Assembly (NCBI GenBank): GCA_001939145.1 | Contig: LSRX01000054.1 | Span: 54,325 to 118,324, forward strand | Length of the DNA: 64,000 nt | Direction: 5' to 3' | Source: Symbiodinium microadriaticum | Lineage: Eukaryota > Sar > Dinophyceae > Suessiales > Symbiodiniaceae | Shown here: piece after piece, positions 35,301 to 47,300 of the stretch | Position numbering within the stretch: position 1 is the first letter of the stretch | How the letters are laid out: every line of letters starts with the position of its first letter | The notes under the pieces: model-generated | What the model was told of the DNA's origin: nothing | The model's input: only the letters and a program-made list of their open reading frames with translations | Databases searched by the model: none | Program-made: the position numbers and the translations under genes

Positions 35301-38300
35301 TGGCTAAGGTTGGTCAAGGAGTCAAGAACGTGGGCGCAGCCGACCGCATCCTCTGGAACCAGGTCTCCCGACAGCGAGGCCGGCGACACAATGTGCTACC
35401 CAGAGGCTGCCGCACCTTCTTGCTCGAGTTGTTCGCGGGTGCGGCTGTTCTCTCCCACGCGGCGGCCTACACCTATGGGCTTCCGATCAGCAGCCCAATC
35501 GATATTCACCACGGCCCTGGGCACAGCCTTTTCCACAAGGACGGCCGCGACGCTGTTGACCGGATCATTGAGAAGGACGACGCCTACGTGATCACCTGCC
35601 TGGTGGACCACATCATGCCGAACCCTTGGGCCACGCTCTCCCAACCAGGAGCTTCGTGGCACGACTGTGTCCGAGAACGCCGCAAGTGGACACCAGTGAT
35701 TGAATGGATGCAAGGAGTTGCTCGGAAGCGTCTGGAGAAGGGGCGGCAAGTGCTGCTGGAACATCCGTGGGGACACTCCCTGTGGACTCTGCCGCTCAGC
35801 CGCGACTTCCTGCAAGGGCCACCCTTCGACGAGAGCACCGGCGAACCCCTGGAGACTGTCTTCGTGAAGGACCCCCGCGGCGGAAGAGAAGACACCAGGG
35901 CGTACTTGACCGCCACGCTCCCGCTGAAGGAGAAGCTCGTTCGACAGAAGGGGAGGCCAGGCCCACAACCCCTGATCGATGCCTTCCTGACAGCCCTTGA
36001 CAACGTGCGCATCGAGACGGCGTTCCCGGCCGAGGCCGAGATTGAAGACGAGCTGTTCGAGGAAGAGGGCGCGGACCATGAGAACCTCGACGGCATCTAC
36101 GGTGACTCCGACGTGTCCTCCGAGCACCTCACGGGAGGCGCCACCTATGGCAACAAACGCCTGGCGGAGCAAATGGATACTATTGTGGAGGAGACGGAAG
36201 AGCCCCCGCTTCCGGACGAAGAGGCGGCTCCTCTCCTTGAGGCCCGGGCGGCTTGGAAGAAGCTCCCTCGAGAACAACGTGTTGCCCTTCGGCGGTTGCA
36301 CACCATGACCGGCCACAGCAGCCCAGCGGCTATGCAGCGACTTCTCCGGACTGCGAACGCCGACCCGGAAGCGATCAAGGCACTGAACCACTTTTATTGT
36401 CCGGCCTGCTCTTCTATGCAAAAGCCCCGAGAGCCGCGGCCGGTGAAAATACCCCACGACTACATCTTCAACAAGGACGTGGCCGTGGATGTGTTCGTGC
36501 TCAAGGACGCCCGAGGGGTGAAGTTCAAATTTCTGTCGGCTGTTGACAATGGCACCCTTTTCCATGCCGCCTGGCTTGTTGGAGAAGGCCCTGGACCTCC
36601 GTCTTCAGCAGAGTGCGCCGATAAGTTTCGAGATGGTTGGCTATCTTGGGCCGGACCCCCTGAGGCGATCTCCCTCGACCGGGGAACCGAGAACCGTGGA
36701 AAGTTTCAGGCCATGGCCAAGGCGCATGGGACGCTGCTGCGCTATGTGGGCCTGGAATCTCCCTTCCAACTGGGTCGAGGAGAGCGACAGGGCAGCATCT
36801 TGAAGGACATCATGAAACGTGTTGTTGCCGCCCGACAGCTTACCGGACGCGAGGCCATGGAGATGCTGGCGACTGAGGCCACAAGTGTGAAGAACAACCG
36901 GCTCCACCATGCCGGGTTTACTCCTTCTCAGTGGGTCCTTGGCCGATTGCCCACCGAGGTGGACTCTCTCACGGCGACGGGCTCGGAGAAGTTTCTTGGC
37001 CAGCAGCAGGAGATCGAGGATGGCGAGACCGCCTTTGCAAAACGAATGGCTTTGCGAGGTGCTGCGCGCGAGGCCTTTGCGCAGACCGACTCTTCAGATC
37101 GAGTCCGAAGCGCCCTCCTTCGGAAAAGTGTTCCGACGAGGGGCCCGTTTGTCCAAGGAGACCTTGTCTGTTTCTACCGTCGAGCTGGACGAGGCCCCTA
37201 CAAGTGGCATGGACCAGCACGGGTGATTGGTCAGGAGGGACGCTCTATGCTATGGGTCGTCCACGGAGGCATTCCGATGACAGTGTCCATGGAGAACTGC
37301 CGTTATGCCACCGGGTCGGAAGCCTATGCAAAACGGCAGCTGGAGCTGAGGCCCAGCCGCAAGCGAAGGAGAGAAGACCTTGCGGAACACGACCCGGAGG
37401 AGCATGGATACCCCTTCGGCGACGACCTCAGCGGCGGTGTGATCTTGGAGGGCAACCAGCACAACTACTTCGACCTGAGCGGGACCTCTGAGTACGAACC
37501 GTCGCCTGCCGAAGACAGTGGAAACGCAGTTCCGACAGAACCTCCTGGACTACCTGGCCCCCAAGAACCTGGGTCACTAGAAGGACCTCAGGCCGAAGAT
37601 AGTGGAGACGCAGTTCCAACAGAACCTCCTGGACTACCTGGTCCCCTTTCGACGGACGTGCCTGTACCGAGTTCTCCTTTAGCAACCGAGGTGGGGTCCG
37701 AATCGGAACCAGACCTGGAGATGATGCCGCCTAGCCGTCGAGCATCGGCCGAAGCATCTTCGTCGACAGCACCGAGGGTCACCCCACTGCAAATGGCAAT
37801 GAGGCGCTCGACCGAGAACCTGGATGGCATCCCGAATCGGAAGCGGACTTTGTCACCAGGATCTTCCCCGGCAACACCACAGGAACGTCGACCACCACCA
37901 GGGAGCGTGGAAGATCGCTCCGATCGTGCCTTTGTTGCTTTTGTGGCCAAGAGGACAGTGACCAAGAAGAGCGCCTCTGCCAGGGCGAAGGAGCTCAGCT
38001 ACAGCAAGGCGACCGGGGAACAGAAGGATGGAATGGACGCTGCACGCCTCAAAGAATGGACCAATTGGCAGGGCTTTGGCGCAGTCGATGTGATTGCGGC
38101 CAAGGACGTGTCCCACTTCCTGAAGCAGCACGAGGGCATCGCCATCACGCCTATGAGGTGGGTCGAAACGAACAAAGCACAACCGTGGGAACCACCACGC
38201 TATAAGGCGAGGATAGTTGTCCGAGGAGATTTAGAAGAAGGTGCCAATGGAGCTCGGACAGATTCCCCTACGTGCTCTTCCCTCATGCTGAACTTTGCCC

Positions 38301-41300
38301 TGGCCACCTGTGCAAGCAAGCGCTGGAAGCTGAGAGGAGGTGATATTACGGCCTCCTTCCTGCAGGGCGAGCCCATGCAAAGGACCTTGATCCTACGACC
38401 TCCACCTGGCGGCCTTCCTGGAATCGAAGAAGGCGCTCTCCTGCTCGCACGGAAGCCCGTGTACGGCACGAAGGACGCTCCGCGAGGTTTCTGGCGACGA
38501 CTTCACCGGGTGTGCCTCGAGCTTGGCCTGGAAGCTGTACCTTTGGAGCACGCCTGCTACGTGCTACGCCGGGAGGGCTCCATACATGGGATCCTGGTGT
38601 CCCATGTAGACGACCTCCTGTGGGGAGGCGAGAGTGAGATGCAGGAGATTGTTGGCAAGCTTCGCCAGGAGTTCCAATTTGGAACCTTGGACGAGGAGAC
38701 AACGATTGAGTATTGCGGGCGCAAGATCATCGAGGAGCCCAAGGGCATTCGTGTGACATGCCCCAATACGGCTGCCAAGGTTCGAGCCATTCCACTGGAT
38801 GGCATCAGAAAGAAGCAGCGTGCAGCAGCTGCTTCTGAAAGTGAAAGATCGCAGCTCAGATCGGTGGTCGGGAGTTTGAACTGGCTGGTGCGAGTATGCC
38901 GGCCCGACATCTGTTACCAAGTGCATCGCCTCCAGACTGTGATGAAAGAGGCGACAGTCGATGACTTGGTGCAGTGCAACCAGCTCCTCAACTTCGTCAA
39001 GGCCACACCGGAGCACGGGATGTTCTTCCCCTACGGCGCCGTCAAGATCGAAGAGGCATCGATCCTCTCCGTGACGGATGCAAGCCACGCAGCAGACTAC
39101 GACGTGAATGCCGAAGGCAAGCTGCTTGGCTACCGGTCCCAGTCTGGAAGGTTGTTGCTCCTGGCCGACAAGGAGTACGTGGAGAAGGGTGCTGGCGAGG
39201 TGTACCTTTTGGGGTACCATTCGCAAGTCATACGGCGAGTGTGCAGATCGACTCTTCAGTCGGAAACGCTCTCACTTATTAGTGGGTACGAAGAAGGAGA
39301 GCATCTTCGTGCAGTGATGCATTTTATGTGTGGTGGCGAGATAAAAGGGGACCTTGTGCAGTCAATGGATGGGCGCAACCTTACGCTCTTCACTGATTGC
39401 CGCTCCTTGGAAGAACATGCGCGACAACCCGGCCTCCACACCGTCGGTGATAAACGACTTGCCATCGACCTCTGTGGAATAAGGCAAGTTATATGGAGGC
39501 AGCAAGGGGAGACGGCAGGAGATCCGCTATATGCAGACAGGCCCCCGGAGGAAGCAACAACAAGAGTGCTGTGGGTGGACACTAGCACTATGGCAGCAGA
39601 CGGGCTTACGAAGATGATGAAAAGTACGCAGCTGGAGCAGCTCATGAAGCACGGAAGCATGCAGGTGAGCTATGTGAAGATTTCCAAGTCGCACCCATAA
39701 AGAAAGTTATGGGTGTGAAAGCAGATCTGCAGACATGTGTATAGATGTGCAGACATGTCAGCAGGAGCGAGCGACTGTGTGCGACTTGACTGGCTCAAGT
39801 GTGCAAAAGGTGTGTGTGCGCGCCTTAGCTTCCTTGCACCAGTGCGGTTGTTTCCGCACGTGTCCGTGTGCAGATCTCCAGAGAAGCTATTTCGTTCGCT
39901 GTTGTCTAGCTTTTCGGCTGGACCTTGGCTTTAGCTTTATCGATGACGTTGTGCATGCGAGCAAGTTCCTTTTCCGGTCACGTGGAACTCGCTTGCCTCT
40001 GCACCAGCCGCGCACCATGGACGCTGTGTGTGATCTCGTAGGAAGATGGAATAGGGTGGCGCGCCTGTTGATTTTGGCTGGTTTATGAGAGCATCGCAGG
40101 GCGGCGTTTGCGGGCATTTGACCTGGCATGGTTCCCAGTGTTCTTGCTTTGGGTCTGGACCTAGCTTGAACTTTGATGTGTCGGCAAGTTCCCACCCGGG
40201 CAACATCGTGGAACTCGCCCGCCTGTATACCGGCCGCACACCATGGACGTGGTGTGTGAGCTCGTAGAAGGCTGGAACACCATGATGCGCCTGCTGATAT
40301 GTGCTGTCTGTGAGAGCATCGCAGGGCGGCACTTGCGGGGGCTTGACATACTCGTAACATGGTTCGCGGTGTTCCATCTTTTCGGCGGGACCTTGGCTAG
40401 ATCTTTTTCGATGACGTTGTGCATGCGAGCAAGTTCACATTCCCGGTCACCGTTGAACTCGCCCGCCTGTGTACCAGCCACGCACCATGGACGCAGTGTG
40501 TGATCTCGTGGGAAGATGGAATAGGGTGGCGCGCCTGTTGATTTTGGCTGGTTTATGAGAGCATCGCAGGGCGGCGTTTGCGGGCGTTTGACCTGGCATG
40601 GTTCCCAGTGTTCTTGCTTTGGGTCTGGACCTAGCTTGAACTTTGACGTGCCGGCAGGTTCCCATCCCGGGCAACATCGTGGAACTCGCCCGCCTGTATA
40701 CCGGCCGCACACCATGGACGTGGTGTGTGAGCTCGTAGAAGGCTGGAACACCATGATGCGCCTGCTGATATGTGCTGTCTGTGAGAGCATCGCAGGGCGG
40801 CACTTGCGGGGGCTTGACATACTCGTAACATGGTTCGCGGTGTTCCATCTTTTCGGCGGGACCTTGGCTAGATCTTTTTCGATGACGTTGTGCATGCGAG
40901 CAAGTTCACATTCCCGGTCACCGTTGAACTCGCCCGCCTGTGTACCAGCCACGCACCATGGACGCAGTGTGTGATCTCGTGGGAAGATGGAATAGGGTGG
41001 CGCGCCTGTTGATTTTGGCTGGTTTATGAGAGCATCGCAGGGCGGCGTTTGCGGGCGTTTGACCTGGCATGGTTCCCAGTGTTCTTGCTTTGGGTCTGGA
41101 CCTAGCTTGAACTTTGACGTGCCGGCAGGTTCCCATCCCGGGCAACATCGTGGAACTCGCCCGCCTGTATACCGGCCGCACACCATGGACGTGGTGTGTG
41201 AGCTCGTAGAAGGCTGGAACACCATGATGCGCCTGCTGATATGTGCTGTCTGTGAGAGCATCGCAGGGCGGCACTTGCGGGGGCTTGACATACTCGTAAC

Positions 41301-44300
41301 ATGGTTCGCGGTGTTCCATCTTTTCGGCGGGACCTTGGCTAGATCTTTTTCGATGACGTTGTGCATGCGAGCAAGTTCACATTCCCGGTCACCGTTGAAC
41401 TCGCCCGCCTGTGTACCAGCCACGCACCATGGACGCAGTGTGTGATCTCGTGGGAAGATGGAATAGGGTGGCGCGCCTGTTGATTTTGGCTGGTTTATGA
41501 GAGCATCGCAGGGCGGCGTTTGCGGGCGTTTGACCTGGCATGGTTCCCAGTGTTGTTGCTTTGGGTCTGGACCTAGCTTGAACTTTGACGTGCCGGCAGG
41601 TTCCCATCCCGGGCAACATCGTGGAACTCGCCCGCCTGTATACCGGCCGCACACCATGGACGTGGTGTGTGAGCTCGTAGAAGGCTGGAACACCATGATG
41701 CGCCTGCTGATATGTGCTGTCTGCGATAGCGTCGCAGGGCGGCTTTTGCGGGCGCCTGACATACTCTCAACATGGTTCGCGGTGTTCTATCTCTTCGGCG
41801 GGACCTTGGCTAGATCTTTTGTGATGGCGTTGCACATGTCTGCGAGCCCCTATTACTGGCAACAGCTGCAACTCGCCAGCCTGTATACCGGCGGCGCAGC
41901 GTGCACGTGGTGTCTGAGAAGGTTGGCACACTATGAATCACTTGCTGAATTGTGCTGGTCTATGAGATCATCACGGGACAGCATATGCGAGTGTTTGACA
42001 TTGCATTGTTTTTCAAATTGTCAAAGTTTCCGTTGGTCAGTGGCAATGATGTGGAGCTCGCCCACCTTTATACCAACCGCAGACTATGGGCATGGTGTGT
42101 GAGCTCGTAGCAACTTGGAGCACGGTCGTGCGCCTGTAGAGTTCGCATGGAAGTGTTTCCTGGCTCATCTGATCCTGCTTGAATTGTGCATTGCCCCGAG
42201 CTTTTGTAGTCATGTGTTTTGTCACGACCGAATATCATCGGGGCCCATTCCTGTGAAGAGTTCGGCAGGGCTTGGGAGAAGCTGTTTGCGCACCAAGTGT
42301 GTTTCTGTGCGGATGCGCATGTGTGTGCGTGCGTTTGTGCCTGTGATTGCATGTGAAGGTGTAGGTGCCTTCGGCAGCAGCGTGACCATGAAACGGCCGC
42401 ATGTCCCTATATATAGCTAAACCCAAACTTCCCAAAGCCTGAAAAAATACTCAAAAGCCGTTAAGCCCCTACTGTAGAGCTTGGCTTTGCGGTTTTGCTT
42501 TTCATTCGAGGTTGGGCCGCTGGCAGGGGGAGTCCCAGTTGCTTGCCTTCGCGCCTTGGCCCTGCAAAGCAGTAAAATGTAACAGGGGTCTTGGAATTTC
42601 TGGTGCGTTTTTCGTTTTCTGGGTTTAGGGTTGGCTTCCTGGCTTCAGTCTTGAAGCATTCCTGTCGATTCAGATGCATCGGTGGCAGAGCATTCTGACA
42701 GGCCCGCGTTTTCGTCTTCAATGCCACCTGGCTTCTTGCACTGCATGGTGCTCAGGTTGCCAGAGTGGCTCAGGCAGCATAGACCTACGCAGTTGTAACC
42801 TACATAGCTGCACTTTCGGAGGTGGTCCTTTCTTCGCTGCGCTCTTTCCGATCCGGGCTTCGTCCCCTCATGGCCGGATTTCTCAAGAGGCTCCGAAGTG
42901 TGTTTGTGGCTTCTGACGGACTGGCTTGGCCGAGGTGGTTGGATCAACAAGAGCGCTGTCCGGAGCACTTGTCGTTGCCGCACGATTTGACGTTGTTACA
43001 GAGTGCAGTGTGTGGACCAGGAGGCCACCGGCAACTCCTTCTTCGGGTGGCAGCCAGGGCTGCTCCGGCACTGCTTGATTGCCGGGCGCCAGTCCCTTCG
43101 CTCGGTTCACTGTCGTGCCTTCTGAAGAATACTGGCCTGGCTACACATCACACTCTTGGCAGTGCTAACATGCAGCGACTGCACGCTTTGCCTCGTTTCT
43201 TGGCGATTCCGCTGGTCTTCTGAAAAGAAACGCTGGAACATAAGGGGCAATGTCGAAGACAGGAGTCGTGGTGTCTCCATCCTGGGTCCTTTTCTAAGTG
43301 TGCTTTCTGCCATGCGGGAAATTGAGCCTGGACTCTCATCGACTTGCACGGGATCCCAGTAGCCGAAAACAGCAGCGTAGGACGGCGGGCGTTTGCGGAC
43401 ATGGCAGGAAGCCAACGGCGTGCCACAAGTGCAACGAGCGTCGGCCAGAGAGCCGGAAGCTCAGGTGGACACGGGCCGAGCACTTTTGATATATGATAAT
43501 GTGTGTGTATTTGTTGTTTGCAGCATCCGAGTGCAGCTCATGGTAGACGTCCCAAGTGCTGTGGATCTGCCAGGAGCCCACCACTGCAGCATCTGTGGCA
43601 AGTGCGTGATGCGCATGGTCCGAACCTGAGACTGGCTGCTGCCGGGATGCACCAACATGATTTGAATATCCTTGGACGATTTCCCACTTAATGCCTGTTT
43701 GCAGGATCACCACTGCCCGTGGGTGGGTAATTGCTACTTGGTTGCATCTTTCGTGAGTAACGGCCCATACTCCACGCAGATCCAAACGACATTTGGGCGC
43801 GTTTTGCAGTTGTCACAGCAGCAGCACTGACAGCGAACGCCGTTGAGTGTTCTATGCTTTGTAAGACTTCTTGTGTCGTGTGGATGCAGAAAGCGGGCAA
43901 AATTGAGGTGTTGGGGCCAAGAATCATAAGCCGGAGCCCAAGAGTAAGTAGTGCAACAACCTGTGCTGCCCGTGGATGCCCGTGTCCATCTGAGATACTT
44001 CATCCTCATGCTGATTTACGGCATGACGTCCGCCCTTGCTTATGCCAGACCCTCGTTCCAAGCCCCCTGCGTCATAGCTTCGTGCAGTCCGTCGCATTAT
44101 GGAGAATGCAGGCTAGGTAGTGGCGCGCTCACATACGACAAGTTTCGATCGGGCTCCCCGACATCGGCCAGGTCGTGGCAGCCAGGCCTATCATCATCTC
44201 GTTGTTTGTCCCTCGTGCACGTGGTGGACTTAGTCATTACGGTGAGACAGCCATGACCTCGTCATCGCGCGTGGTGTTAGAGCTTGAAGTTGCTTCCATG

Positions 44301-47300
44301 GGCTACAGCACTGCGACACTTTCTCAACATTTTGACAGGAGCTCCATGCTTTCGTGTAGCATCTCATAGTCTATTTCATAGATTGCAAGTAGCAAGTCAG
44401 CAGCCGGAAACATCTCAAAGTAACCAGCTTGGTGACACTTTTCGTTTGCAAGCATCGTGCAGAAATCTGGTTGACACCCCGTGCAAGGAGCTGTGCTTAC
44501 AGCACGCCTGCAAGCTCTCGTGCAGAAGCGTTGCAGAGCATCCTAAACCCTAAACTTAAACCCTAAGCTACGAGCTTTCAAGCAGTAGCCAGGAGGACTG
44601 GCAGCATGTCCCAGCTTGCCCGACTCTAGTTCCCGGCAACGCCACAGTCGATGCACAAGCGAGCAAATGCACCATCCAGCACGCTTTGCATCACCTTTCT
44701 TGTCCGCTGTTCCCTAGCACAGCCCAGGCTATCTGACACGGGGTACGATGGGGCCTGGGGGTTCTGGCCCAAGACTGCTTAACATCGAATCGAGGGCAGT
44801 GCCGCTTGGAGCGACTCATGCGGCTGTGTGAGCTTGGGAGTAAAGTTGAAGAGGACTTTGGCTCGCTGAGGTTTTGGGATCTTCAGCATGGGTGCTGTTT
44901 TGGCCGCGTCGTTGTGTCGCATCCCAAGCTGCTCGCCTTCTCTTGCGAAGTTCTTGCGACAGCTCCAGAACGGACCAAACGCTGCTGAGCCCAGCAGTGC
45001 TGGGGAGTTGTGCAGGTCTGGCCATGTCTCTGCTCTTCTTTTCCCACTTGTGGTGCCCTGGCTGCACTTCGTTTCTTGCAGGGGGTGTCTCGGCCCGCAC
45101 TCGAAGGCTGATGGCAGTGAACCGCACTTCCATCGAGGTCGCCTATTCTGGCAGGACTTGCTTGGATGCTAGCATTGTGCAGCACGTGCCTTCAAGCTGT
45201 CTGCTCAAGGAACCCCTACAGCCTTGGCATTTTTCGGAACGTCTGCGCCTGATCGGTGCGTGGTACGGCTTGCCTTGAGCTTGCATTGTATGTTTCCTTG
45301 CGGCCCCTTCAGCCATGTCCAGCAACTTCGCTTATTCGGCGTCAGGAAACTAATCTAGACAGAGGAAGAGAGGGAGAGACGGTTTAGAAGTGTTTGGGGG
45401 GAGAACCTTCTGACGATTCATGTCTCATTCTATAGATTTCGCGGATTGCAACCCAAGCACGATCGACATCCCCCCAAAGCCCAAGACAGCCCACGTGGCC
45501 AGGGAATGAACACATCCCCCATGCTTTGGAGAGCTTTAGAGAGAGAGAGAGAGAGAGAGAGCCGTCAGGCTGAGACCTGACCACTCAAAAAGAAGGCATG
45601 ACTTGCTCGCTCGGAGGATTTCCCTCGCCATATTTCCCCAAACAGCGAAGTATTGGGGTTCTCAATTTATGCAAAGAAAGGGATAGTGTGACGCGCCTCA
45701 CCGGGGACTAGCCGGATTTGTCTCCGGTCATAATCTCAATTTAACCTGTTGTCTCTGCTCTGTCTGAGTCTGGGAGCCGGATGCTGTGACGCGCCTCGCC
45801 GGGGACTAGCCGGATTTGTCTCCCTTCATAATCTCAATTTAAACTGTTGTCTCCGCTGTTGTCTCCGCTCTGTCTGAGTCTGGGAGCCGGATGCTGTGAC
45901 ACGCCTCGCCGGGGACTAGCCGGATTTGTCTCCCTTCATAATCTCAATTTAAACTGTTGTCTCCGCTGTTGTCTCCGCTCTGTCTGAGTCTGGGAGCCGG
46001 ATGCTGTGACACGCCTCGCCGGGGACTAGCCGGATTTGTCTCCCTTCATAATCTCAATTTAAACTGTTGTCTCCGCTGTTGTCTCCGCTCTGTCTGAGTC
46101 TGGGAGCCGGATGCTGTGACACGCCTCGCCGGGGACTAGCCGGATTTGTCTCCCTTCATAATCTCAATTTAAACTGTTGTCTCCGCTGTTGTCTCCGCTC
46201 TGTCTGAGTCTGGGAGCCGGATGCTGTGACACGCCTCGCCGGGGACTAGCCGGATTTGTCTCCCTTCATAATCTCAATTTAAACTGTTGTCTCCGCTGTT
46301 GTCTCCGCTCTGTCTGAGTCTGGGAGCCGGATGCTGTGACACGCCTCGCCGGGGACTAGCCGGATTTGTCTCCCTTCATAATCTCAATTTAAACTGTTGT
46401 CTCCGCTGTTGTCTCCGCTCTGTCTGAGTCTGGGAGCCGGATGCTGTGACACGCCTCGCCGGGGACTAGCCGGATTTGTCTCCCTTCATAATCTCAATTT
46501 AAACTGTTGTCTCCGCTGTTGTCTCCGCTCTGTCTGAGTCTGGGAGCCGGATGCTGTGACACGCCTCGCCGGGGACTAGCCGGATTTGTCTCCCTTCATA
46601 ATCTCAATTTAAACTGTTGTCTCCGCTGTTGTCTCCGCTCTGTCTGAGTCTGGGAGCCGGATGCTGTGACACGCCTCGCCGGGGACTAGCCGGATTTGTC
46701 TCCCTTCATAATCTCAATTTAAACTGTTGTCTCCGCTGTTGTCTCCGCTCTGTCTGAGTCTGGGAGCCGGATGCTGTGACACGCCTCGCCGGGGACTAGC
46801 CGGATTTGTCTCCCTTCATAATCTCAATTTAAACTGTTGTCTCCGCTGTTGTCTCCGCTCTGTCTGAGTCTGGGAGCCGGATGCTGTGACACGCCTCGCC
46901 GGGGACTAGCCGGATTTGTCTCCCTTCATAATCTCAATTTAAACTGTTGTCTCCGCTGTTGTCTCCGCTCTGTCTGAGTCTGGGAGCCGGATGCTGTGAC
47001 ACGCCTCGCCGGGGACTAGCCGGATTTGTCTCCCTTCATAATCTCAATTTAAACTGTTGTCTCCGCTGTTGTCTCCGCTCTGTCTGAGTCTGGGAGCCGG
47101 ATGCTGTGACACGCCTCGCCGGGGACTAGCCGGATTTGTCTCCCTTCATAATCTCAATTTAAACTGTTGTCTCCGCTGTTGTCTCCGCTCTGTCTGAGTC
47201 TGGGAGCCGGATGCTGTGACACGCCTCGCCGGGGACTAGCCGGATTTGTCTCCCTTCATAATCTCAATTTAAACTGTTGTCTCCGCTGTTGTCTCCGCTC

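Larger units (their letters stand above)
31762..39858 (+). mobile_element. Full-length Ty1/copia LTR retrotransposon, 8,097 bp
   Basis: Two 145-bp LTRs (TG...CA), identical by eye, enclose gag, protease, a methyltransferase-like insert, integrase, reverse transcriptase and RNase H in copia order. A 5-bp target duplication flanks the element. A primer-binding site complementary to the 3' end of initiator tRNA-Met follows the left LTR (TGGTAGCGGAGC at 31908-31919, 10 of 12 bases as in plant copia). LTR identity indicates recent insertion. It sits in the sense direction inside the giant CYP97 intron. The only visible damage is a set of frame changes between gag and pol. Confidence 0.96.

Noticed and set aside
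40161..41762. 533-codon minus-strand ORF
   Set aside because: It lies entirely in the 471-bp satellite. The unit length is divisible by 3, so one chance open frame is carried through all copies; plus-strand frames are open too.
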